Shown here in pieces: positions 1 to 4,245 of a stretch of 7,178 bases of DNA. A program made the position numbers and the translations under genes. Where the stretch lies: positions 1 to 7,178 of the forward strand of contig JASHQV010000460.1 of assembly GCA_030038955.1 (NCBI GenBank), in the 5' to 3' direction. This DNA comes from Solirubrobacteraceae bacterium. Its GTDB lineage: Bacteria; Actinomycetota; Thermoleophilia; Solirubrobacterales; Solirubrobacteraceae. A model generated the notes under the pieces. That model had not been told where the DNA came from, did no database searches, and was given only the letters and a program-made list of their open reading frames with translations. Every line of letters begins with the position of its first letter. The stretch's first letter is position 1.

Positions 1-97
1 CCCTCGCGGACGGCGAGGCCGGCGATCGCGAGCCCGGCGATCGAGTCGAGCCACCACCAGCCGAGCAGCGCGTTGGCGGCGATGCTGAGCAGCACGG
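1..97. repeat. 97-bp direct repeat identical to 830-926
   Basis: Bases 1-97 match bases 830-926 at every position (offset 829). Identity stops abruptly at base 98, beyond which the two copies of the exporter gene are clearly diverged. The repeat probably extends further left, beyond the window. Confidence 0.93.
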
Positions 98-312
98 CGG
101 TGGAGCCAGCACGCGCGCAAGTCATGCCTGCGCCGCGCCGCCAGAGGTAGCACCGGAAGCGAGCTGGGCGGCGACCTTGACCTTTCGCAGGCGGGTAGCG
201 GCGTCGCCGTGCGCTCGGCCCCGATCGGATCGTCGTCGCCAGTGCTCCATCGATGGTCAGGATTGGCAGCTCGATCGACGGTGTACTTACTCATCTCCCC
301 TGGTGTACTCAT
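1..312 (-). pseudogene. Decayed copy of the CDF cation exporter gene
   Basis: Read on the minus strand, this stretch matches the intact exporter gene at 742-1503 in pieces and in the same order. The pieces are an N-terminal IELPIL (matching VELPVL), a loop DDDPIGAERTA (matching NDPVAAERRA), the segment KVKVAAQLASGATSGGAAQ (matching KRTVAVELDSTATSGDAAQ), then the last two membrane helices including NALLGWWWLDS. Between the pieces, the sequence coding for helices 1-2 and for helices 3-4 is missing. A one-base loss just after GGAAQ shifts the frame. A likely original ATG is at 312, preceded by GGGGAG. The homology is seen directly. That the copy is non-functional follows from the frameshifts and the loss of most of the membrane core. 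The left end runs off the window, so the C-terminus is not visible. Confidence 0.8.
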
Positions 313-318
313 CTCCCC
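280..318. repeat. Short tandem duplication carrying RBS and ATG
   Basis: GGTGTACTTACTCATCTCCCC (280-300) is followed by GGTGTACTCATCTCCCC (302-318). On the minus strand each copy reads GGGGAG directly followed by ATGAGTA, so the start region of the decayed exporter copy is present twice. The two copies differ by a 4-base indel. This looks like a local slippage duplication. Confidence 0.7.
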
Positions 319-319
319 G

Positions 320-590
320 CCTCGGTGCTTAGCACTGTGGGCGCTTGTCTCGTTATGAGCGCTCGTTGAAGATGCATCGAGCGACGCGCACCCCAGCTCG
401 GTCAGCGCCTACAACACGATCTTCCCCTCGCGGCGAGACCTGGCCAGGACTGCGTGGAGGTGATGGCCGACCAGGTTTTCCTTCGTCCGGTGATCCACGC
501 GAGGTCGCACACGCACAGCTCGTCCCGTGTCGGAGTGCCGCGGCGACCGTCAGTCCGTCAGATCGGTGAGCGTTCGTGCGCGTGCGGCGT
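320..590 (-). pseudogene. Decayed copy of the ArsR/CadC-type sensor gene
   Basis: On the minus strand this region aligns along its length with the intact sensor at 1500-1793. In order it shows ARARTLTDLTD, then TVAAALRHG, then ELCVCDLAWITGR, then ENLVGHHL, then LARSRREGKIV, then a TAG where the intact gene has Tyr. Frameshifts lie between the first four blocks. The REAG turn before the wing is lost. The best-kept part is 487-522, identical over 36 bases to 1675-1710 and coding the ELCVCD metal-binding box and the start of the recognition helix. It lies just upstream of the decayed exporter copy, in the same order as the intact pair, so sensor and exporter were copied together. It cannot give a full-length repressor. 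Confidence 0.82.
487..522. repeat. 36-bp block identical to 1675-1710
   Basis: This is the longest exact match inside the decayed sensor copy, at offset 1188 from the intact gene. It covers the codons for ELCVCDLAWITG on the minus strand. The change of offset from 829 in the exporter block to 1188 here gives a net loss of about 360 bases between the two anchors in the decayed copy, about the size of the missing exporter helices. Confidence 0.85.
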
Positions 591-702
591 GCTCGCCAGC
601 GGCTGGCTGCTCGGCGGCACGATCGGCGTCGGCACCGTCGTGTACGCGTTCGCGATCGGCCCGCTCGCTCACAGCTTGATCCCCGCGCTCAGCATCGCGG
701 CC
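589..702 (+). pseudogene. Remnant of a YczE/COG2364-like membrane protein
   Basis: The plus-strand frame starting GTG at 589 reads a short hydrophobic stretch containing WLLGGTIGVGTVVYA followed by IGPLAHSLIP. From memory this resembles the last helices of the YczE (COG2364) membrane-protein family, which carries a GGxxGxGT motif before an IGP turn. Nothing before 589 continues this protein, because that sequence belongs to the decayed sensor copy on the other strand. After about 702 the frame turns into the antisense of the intact exporter gene. It is therefore a fragment caught between the two sensor-exporter copies. The family name is a recollection and not a search result. Confidence 0.45.
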
Positions 703-741
703 GATCCCGGACGCGCGGCCGGCGACGCAGTGCCCGCGCGC

Positions 742-1503
742 TCAGCAGCAGTCCTCGTCGCAGGCGTGAGGGTCGCCGAACCCGATCGGAGCGCAGTCGG
801 CGCAGCCGTCACCATGCCAGGCGTTGCGACCCTCGCGGACGGCGAGGCCGGCGATCGCGAGCCCGGCGATCGAGTCGAGCCACCACCAGCCGAGCAGCGC
901 GTTGGCGGCGATGCTGAGCAGCACGGTGGCGGCGGCGAGCGCGCACAGCAACGACTGCGCGGCGTCACCCGAGGTCGCGGTCGAGTCGAGCTCGACCGCG
1001 ACCGTACGCTTGGCGCGGGCGAGCAGCGGCATGATCACGAGCGCCCCGGCGGTCACGGCGATGCCGGGCCAGCTGATCGCGGGCTGGGTGCGGTGCGCGA
1101 GCGAGTCACCGGCGTCGAGCAGTAGATACAGCGCGAGCGCCGCGAAGCAGACGGCGACCGCACGCTCGGCCCTGCGCTCGGCCGCGACGGGGTCGTTGCG
1201 GCGAGCGCTGTAGAGCCAAAGGATCGTCGTGGCGGAGGCGAGCTCGATCAGCGAGTCGAGCCCGAACCCGAGCAGCGCGACCGAGCGGGCGATCAGCGCC
1301 GAGGCGATCGCGACGCCCGCCTCGATCGACATCCAGCCGATGCTGAGCAGTGACAGCTGCCGGGCGCGGTGGATCAGGCGCTCACGGTCGGCGCGAGCAC
1401 CACTGCCAGCGGCCGCGCCAGTAGCGCTGGCGCCGTGGGCGGCCGCGGCGACGGTGCCGCCCCCACCGACCTTCAGAACCGGCAGCTCGACCGGCGCGCT
1501 CAC
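742..1503 (-). CDS. Cation diffusion facilitator (CDF) family metal exporter
   Basis: A 253-residue integral membrane protein expected to export a divalent metal such as Zn, Cd or Co in exchange for protons. Six hydrophobic segments are visible near residues 49-71, 73-98, 113-132, 144-163, 183-208 and 210-225. Segment 2 carries GFGLDSLIE, where D83 and E87 occupy the spacing of the DxxxD metal site of YiiP. D180 at the start of segment 5 probably supplies a further ligand. The NALLGWWWLDS motif after it is typical of these short family members. The usual cytoplasmic C-terminal domain is absent and is replaced by a Cys/His tail (C234, C237, H247, C249, C252, C253). The GTG start at 1503 overlaps the sensor's stop as GTGA, which implies translational coupling. 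The longer frame back to 1704 only shadows the sensor gene. Metal specificity is not certain. Confidence 0.88.
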   Translation of the reverse strand: MSAPVELPVLKVGGGGTVAAAAHGASATGAAAGSGARADRERLIHRARQLSLLSIGWMSIEAGVAIASALIARSVALLGFGLDSLIELASATTILWLYSARRNDPVAAERRAERAVAVCFAALALYLLLDAGDSLAHRTQPAISWPGIAVTAGALVIMPLLARAKRTVAVELDSTATSGDAAQSLLCALAAATVLLSIAANALLGWWWLDSIAGLAIAGLAVREGRNAWHGDGCADCAPIGFGDPHACDEDCC

Positions 1504-1793
1504 GGTTCTACCTCGGCGCTCGCGGCTGTGAGCGCCGGCTGGAGGTGCGCGTCGAGCAGCGCGCGTCCCACTCCGGTCAGCGAGTAGAAGACGATCTTGC
1601 CCTCGCGGCGCGAGCGCGCGAGCCCGGCCTCGCGCAGCGTTCGCAGGTGGTGGCCGACGAGGTTCTCGGCACGGCCGGTGATCCACGCGAGGTCGCACAC
1701 GCACAGCTCGCCGCCCTCTCTGAGCGCGACCGCGACGGTCAGGCGCGTGGGATCGCCCAGCGTACGCGCATGAGCCGCGGTCCGCGCGATCAC
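1500..1793 (-). CDS. ArsR/SmtB-family metal-sensing repressor, CadC type
   Basis: A winged-helix transcriptional repressor that should leave its operator when metal binds, and so turn on the exporter next to it. From the GTG at 1793 the protein is 97 residues. ELCVCD (residues 29-34) is the metal box with C31 and C33. NLVGHHLRTLREAGL is the recognition helix, and SRREGKIVFYSLT is the beta wing. Conserved coding sequence continues upstream of this GTG to 1880 (see the next feature), so the GTG probably does not mark the true N-terminus. With the extension the protein is about 126 residues, close to the length of Staphylococcus CadC. All four cysteines of the CadC Cd/Pb/Zn site would then be present. 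It is the first gene of a two-gene operon with the CDF exporter, overlapping it by 4 bp. Confidence 0.9.
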   Translation of the reverse strand: MIARTAAHARTLGDPTRLTVAVALREGGELCVCDLAWITGRAENLVGHHLRTLREAGLARSRREGKIVFYSLTGVGRALLDAHLQPALTAASAEVEP

Positions 1794-1880
1794 CGCGTGA
1801 TCGAGTCGGCCGCGAACCTGCTCGGCGCGCGGGAGATCAAGGCACAGGAGCTCGCAGCGGTCAGATCCGATCCGTTCATC
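1794..1880 (-). other. In-frame N-terminal extension of the CadC-like sensor without a usual start codon
   Basis: Upstream of GTG 1793 the same frame stays open for 29 codons to a TAG at 1883-1881. It contains RCELLCLDLPRAEQ, whose Cys-x3-Cys pattern matches the N-terminal metal-binding arm of CadC (TCEIFCYDEEK in the staphylococcal protein, as I remember it). No ATG, GTG or TTG occurs in frame here. The only nearby ATG (first base 1879) is in a different frame and would meet a stop after 29 codons. The options are a non-standard start, a real frameshift mutation or a one-base sequencing error. Confidence 0.7.
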
Positions 1881-1899
1881 CTAACGCGCGTTGTGATGA
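1876..1899. promoter_or_regulatory. 24-bp imperfect palindrome, likely operator of the sensor-exporter operon
   Basis: The half-sites are TCATCCTAACGC and GCGTTGTGATGA, which pair at 10 of 12 positions around a centre between 1887 and 1888. The palindrome lies at the 5' end of the sensor gene, where ArsR/SmtB repressors usually bind imperfect 12-2-12 type palindromes. The position and symmetry are seen; binding is inferred. Confidence 0.55.
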
Positions 1900-1941
1900 G
1901 GTGCTTCCCCGAGGCCAAGGCTCGCGACGGGGTGTGATGCC

Positions 1942-1981
1942 GGCTGGCGCGCGCCAGCCCCAAGGCCGGCGCGCGCCAGCC
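1942..1981. terminator. Perfect 14-bp stem-loop, possible terminator
   Basis: GGCTGGCGCGCGCC (1942-1955) is the exact reverse complement of 1968-1981, with a 12-base loop. The left arm also belongs to an 18-bp self-complementary block (1942-1959). No T-run follows on either strand, so it lacks the classic intrinsic-terminator tail, though many high-GC actinobacterial terminators do too. It could end transcription of the broken membrane gene to its right (minus strand). It could also insulate the sensor-exporter operon. Confidence 0.4.
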
Positions 1982-2097
1982 TCGAGGAGAGACACGTCGG
2001 TGGGCGGCGTCGCCACCGCCTCCGGCCCGCCTCTGACCAGCACGACCCGGTCATCCTCGGTCAGCGACAGCCCGGAGCGCATGGTCTCGTCGGAGAG

Positions 2098-2268
2098 CTA
2101 CGCGCGCCGGGGGAAGTCCGACGCGATCCAGACGAGCCCGACGGCCGTGGTGATCCCGACGATCAACGGCGCCCCGCCGATCGTCACGCCGAGCGCGCCC
2201 AGCGTGAACTAGCTCTGGCTCGGATCCCAGTAGACCTTGAAGCTGCAGCCGATCACGATGAACAGGGC
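2098..2268 (-). pseudogene. Broken small membrane protein fragment
   Basis: The minus-strand frame reads LFIVIGCSFKVYWDPSQS, then a TAG (2211-2209), then FTLGALGVTIGGAPLIVG, then GLVWIASDFPRRA, then a second TAG (2100-2098). The two hydrophobic stretches around a short polar turn look like two membrane helices of a real protein, and codon use is normal for this DNA. Upstream the hydrophobic reading moves to another frame (VATLGAI near 2280), so a frameshift is likely as well. I do not recognise the family. A C-terminal piece of an amino-acid permease is one weak possibility. The in-frame stop together with the frame change argues for decay. Confidence 0.45.
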
Positions 2269-2334
2269 AGATCGCGCCGAGGGTCGCCACACAGACGTTG
2301 CAGGTCGTCGCGCGCGACCCGCGTCTGGCGGGCG

Positions 2335-2706
2335 TCAGTCGATCGGCGACAGCAGCTCGAGCCGGTTGCCCCACGGGTCCGCGGTGTAGAAGCGGCGCAC
2401 GCCGGACAGCTCCCCGTCCCACGTGACCGTGGCGCCGGCCGCAGCGAGGCGGTCGGCGAGCTGATCAAGTCTGCCGGCGGCCACCAGCAGCGCCGGGTGC
2501 GCTTTGCGAGCGGGCGTGAAGTCGTGCTCGACGCCGACGTGGAGCTGCTGCTGGCCAGCTTCGAACCAGGCACCGCCGCGAGATCGCAGCGAGTCGGGCT
2601 TGGCGAGCTCGGTGAGGCCGAGCAACTTGCCGTAGAAGCGCCGCGCCTCGGACTCGCACCCAGGCGGCGCGGCCACCTGCACGTGGTCGATGCCCCGGAC
2701 GTCCAT
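2335..2706 (-). CDS. VOC-superfamily (glyoxalase/bleomycin-resistance fold) protein
   Basis: A 123-residue, single-domain protein with the paired beta-alpha-beta-beta-beta modules of the vicinal oxygen chelate fold. The first module starts VRGIDHVQVA and includes ARRFYGKLLGL. The second ends with the typical RRFYTADPWGNRLELL. H8, H56 and E117 fall at positions that often bind the metal in this superfamily. The length is usual for a VOC protein that works as a dimer. The members span lyases, dioxygenases and drug-binding proteins, and nothing here tells which substrate is used. It is transcribed away from the 99-residue gene at 2778, with a 71-bp shared upstream region. The ATG at 2706 is the only start that keeps the whole first strand; only a weak GGGCGG lies before it. 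Confidence 0.85.
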   Translation of the reverse strand: MDVRGIDHVQVAAPPGCESEARRFYGKLLGLTELAKPDSLRSRGGAWFEAGQQQLHVGVEHDFTPARKAHPALLVAAGRLDQLADRLAAAGATVTWDGELSGVRRFYTADPWGNRLELLSPID

Positions 2707-2712
2707 CCGCCC

Positions 2713-2760
2713 GACGGTAGCTCACGCGCGCTGAACAGGGAGAATCTCGGCAGCTACGTC
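2713..2760. promoter_or_regulatory. Divergent promoter region with an inverted repeat
   Basis: The 71-bp gap (2707-2777) must hold promoters for both the VOC gene and the 99-residue gene. Within it GACGGTAGCT (2713-2722) pairs with AGCTACGTC (2752-2760), with one bulged G and 29 bases between the arms. A dimeric regulator could bind both arms. This is inference, and no clear -10/-35 pair stands out. Confidence 0.3.
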
Positions 2761-2765
2761 TACCC

Positions 2766-2772
2766 GAGGAGG
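2766..2772 (+). promoter_or_regulatory. Strong ribosome-binding site GAGGAGG
   Basis: GAGGAGG lies 5 bases before ATG 2778 but only 2 bases before the adjacent GTG 2775. This spacing decides for the ATG as the start of the following gene. Confidence 0.8.
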
Positions 2773-2777
2773 TCGTG

Positions 2778-3077
2778 ATGATCGTGATGTTCACCGCCCG
2801 GCGCCTGAAGCCCGGAGCCTGGGAACAGTTCCGGGCAGCGTGGGACCCGACCGAGTCGATGCCGCCCGGCCTGCAGCGCGCCTACCACGCCCGCAACATC
2901 CGTGACGAGGACGAGGTGATCTCGTTCGGGCTGTTCGACATGGATCGCGACGCGTATCACCGCTGGCGCGAGGAGGCCGACACGAGCGAGCTGGCGCGAG
3001 TCGACCGGATCTCGGCGTTCGTCGAGAACGAGCACGTCTCTGGCGTCTATGAGGTGGTCGACACGGTCGAGCCCTGA
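2778..3077 (+). CDS. Hypothetical 99-residue protein, possible ferredoxin-like (dimeric alpha/beta barrel) fold
   Basis: A small soluble protein starting MIVMFTARRLKPG, followed by a helix (WEQFRAAW), then VISFGLFDMDRDAYHRW and a final strand near VSGVYEVVD. The pattern of strand, helix, strand, strand, helix, strand resembles antibiotic-biosynthesis-monooxygenase-like or Dabb-type proteins, which work as dimers. I do not recognise a specific family, and no catalytic residue can be named. Many such proteins are of unknown function. It has a strong ribosome-binding site and is divergent from the VOC gene. The pairing of two small fold types that often handle small organic molecules is suggestive only. 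The repeat array begins soon after its TGA. Confidence 0.75.
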   Translation: MIVMFTARRLKPGAWEQFRAAWDPTESMPPGLQRAYHARNIRDEDEVISFGLFDMDRDAYHRWREEADTSELARVDRISAFVENEHVSGVYEVVDTVEP

Positions 3078-3101
3078 ACGATCGCCGCTCGCCCGGCCGC
3101 G

Positions 3102-3237
3102 CCACCCACCCGGCCGCGACACCCACCCGGCCGCGACACATGCCTGGTCGCGCCACCACCGATCCGGTCGCTCGCCCGGTCACGCCACCCGCGCGGTCAC
3201 GCCATCCACCCGGCCGCGCCGCCGCGGGCTGGTCGCG
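3102..3237. repeat. Degenerate 17-bp tandem repeat array
   Basis: The unit is close to CCACCCACCCGGCCGCG. Full 17-bp copies lie at 3102-3118, 3119-3135, 3136-3152, 3185-3201 and 3202-3218. Copies altered to 19, 13 and 19 bp lie at 3153-3171, 3172-3184 and 3219-3237. All end in a GGYCRCG-like core. Partial units flank the array (about 3090-3101 and from 3238). It fills most of the gap between the 99-residue gene and the methyltransferase. Because 17 is not a multiple of 3, it is not built as a protein repeat. Confidence 0.75.
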
Positions 3238-3255
3238 CCGCCGCCGGGGGGGTGC

Positions 3256-3290
3256 CGCACATAATGCGTGTATAGGACGCATCATGTGCG
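3256..3290. promoter_or_regulatory. Near-perfect inverted repeat over the methyltransferase start
   Basis: CGCACATAATGCGT (3256-3269) pairs with ACGCATCATGTGCG (3277-3290) at 13 of 14 positions, with the spacer GTATAGG between them. The right arm contains the ATG (3284-3286), and an AGGA ribosome-binding site (3274-3277) begins in the spacer. As DNA it could be a repressor operator. As RNA it would fold into a hairpin that hides the start codon. The symmetry is seen; the role is inferred. The arms are AT-richer than the surrounding DNA. Confidence 0.6.
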
Positions 3291-4051
3291 CCAGGTCCCA
3301 TGGCATAACGTTCACGCGCATCGATCCCGCTCACGCCAGCGATCCCGCCCACGGCACCACCACCGACCCCGACACCACCACCGACCCCGGCACCGACCGC
3401 GACCCCGGCACCGGCAACGGCACCACCACCGACCCCACCTTCGCCACCGACGCCGGCACCGCCACCTATTACGACCGCCGCGCCCGCGAGTACGACGACT
3501 GGTACGTCGGCGCGGGCGCGTACGCCGTGCGCGAGCGGCCCGGCTGGGACGAGGAGGTGGCGGCGATTGTGGCGCTGGTGGCGCGGCTGCCGCCGCGGCG
3601 GACGCTCGACGTCGCGTGCGGCACCGGGTACCTGACACGTCACCTGCGCGGCTTCGTCGTCGGCCTCGACCTGAGCCCGGCGATGGTCGAGATCGCCCAG
3701 TCGCGACTGCCGGATGGGCTCGCGCTGGTCGGCGACGCGCTGCACCTGCCGGTCGCGACCGCCGGCTTCGAGCGCGTGTTCACAGGACATTTCTACGGAC
3801 ACCTGCCACCCGCCGAGCGCGCCGCCTTCCTCAGCGAGGCGCGGCGAGTCGCACGAGAGCTGGTCGTGGTCGACACGGCCCGCCGCGAGGACACGCCCGG
3901 CGAGCGCTGGGAGCAGCGGGTGCTCGGCGACGGCTCGCGCCACCGCGTCTACAAGCGCTACCTGGACGGCGACGAGCTGGCCGGGGAGCTCGGCGGCACG
4001 ACGCTGTTCGCCGGTCGCTGGTTCGTCGCCGCCCGCGCCACGTGGCACTGA
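3284..4051 (+). CDS. Class I SAM-dependent methyltransferase with a low-complexity N-terminal tail
   Basis: A 255-residue protein expected to transfer a methyl group from S-adenosylmethionine to an unknown acceptor in the cytoplasm. Residues 1-60 are a low-complexity tail, with TTTDPD and TTTDPG type repeats at 25-51. The catalytic fold begins near YYDRRAREYDDWY. Motif I is LDVACGTG (108-115), GLDLSPAMVEIA carries the acidic ribose-binding residue, and GDALHLP (150-156) is the adenine-binding loop. The final strand is near LFAGRWFVAA. The ATG at 3284 with AGGA before it is preferred over ATG 3140, which would translate the non-coding 17-bp repeats. There is no later in-frame start before the fold. 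The substrate cannot be told from sequence; small-molecule and quinone/UbiE-like types are both possible. Confidence 0.87.
   Translation: MCARSHGITFTRIDPAHASDPAHGTTTDPDTTTDPGTDRDPGTGNGTTTDPTFATDAGTATYYDRRAREYDDWYVGAGAYAVRERPGWDEEVAAIVALVARLPPRRTLDVACGTGYLTRHLRGFVVGLDLSPAMVEIAQSRLPDGLALVGDALHLPVATAGFERVFTGHFYGHLPPAERAAFLSEARRVARELVVVDTARREDTPGERWEQRVLGDGSRHRVYKRYLDGDELAGELGGTTLFAGRWFVAARATWH
3356..3436 (+). repeat. In-gene 18-bp repeats coding TTTDPD/TTTDPG
   Basis: Units of 18 bp at 3356-3373, 3374-3391 and 3392-3409, then a 12-bp TGNG spacer and a 15-bp partial copy at 3422-3436. The block ACCACCACCGACCCC occurs three times exactly. The unit stays in frame and makes a Thr/Asp/Pro/Gly-rich, probably unfolded tail of the methyltransferase. 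Confidence 0.8.
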
Positions 4052-4245
4052 ACGCCTGCCGCCGAACCGCCGCCCCACGTCCGACCCACCCCGCCACGTC
4101 GCAAACCACTGCCGCACCTGGCGCCAGGTGATAGAACCGCGGCGCCACGTCCGAGAATCGCGTCACGTCCACCGCCCTGAAACCGCTGGAGCGCTCGCAC
4201 GCAACCGCGCTCGCGCGGCTGTGGCAGCGCAACCACGCCAACCTG
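4052..4245. other. Intergenic or 5'-coding stretch with repeated CCACGTC and a 16-bp palindrome
   Basis: The stretch holds CACGTC-centred copies near 4075, 4095, 4146 and 4164 (three of them reading CCACGTC), and the perfect palindrome CACCTGGCGCCAGGTG at 4115-4130. From 4135 on, a frame continuous with the acetyltransferase is open and looks coding (see that gene). A stop TAG for that frame lies at 4132-4134. No clear ribosome-binding site is visible. Confidence 0.5.

Larger units (their letters stand above)
1901..2334. other. 434-bp region without an intact gene
   Basis: Between the sensor operator and the VOC gene I find the stem-loop at 1942-1981 and the broken membrane protein at 2098-2268. 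Between them, on the minus strand, a short reading stretch lies in the same frame (about 1985-2097, containing SLTEDDRVVLVRGG) that I do not recognise. Plus-strand frames here look like antisense of these remnants. No RNA gene or mobile-element end was seen. Confidence 0.6.

Noticed and set aside
454..1125. Plus-strand frame of 223 codons
   Set aside because: Only the part near 589-702 looks like protein. The rest is antisense of the decayed sensor and the intact exporter.
1504..1704. Upstream extension of the exporter frame
   Set aside because: It lies wholly inside the sensor gene in another frame and is Arg/Pro-rich. GTG 1503 overlapping the sensor stop is the natural start.
320..2211. 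TAG read as an amino acid (stop-codon recoding)
   Set aside because: TAG interrupts the sensor copy and the membrane fragment, but both also show frame changes, and the GNAT gene ends normally in TAG. Decay explains all cases.
3102..3237. CRISPR array
   Set aside because: Units of 17 bp follow each other directly with no unique spacers, and no cas gene is nearby.
3140..3283. Methyltransferase start at ATG 3140
   Set aside because: It would translate the 17-bp repeat array and the inverted repeat into a basic, low-complexity leader. No ribosome-binding site precedes it.
3197..4117. Long minus-strand frame (306 codons) opposite the methyltransferase
   Set aside because: It is the antisense of a clear methyltransferase with intact SAM motifs. 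Its translation is low-complexity (Gly/Val/Arg runs) and shows no recognisable domain.
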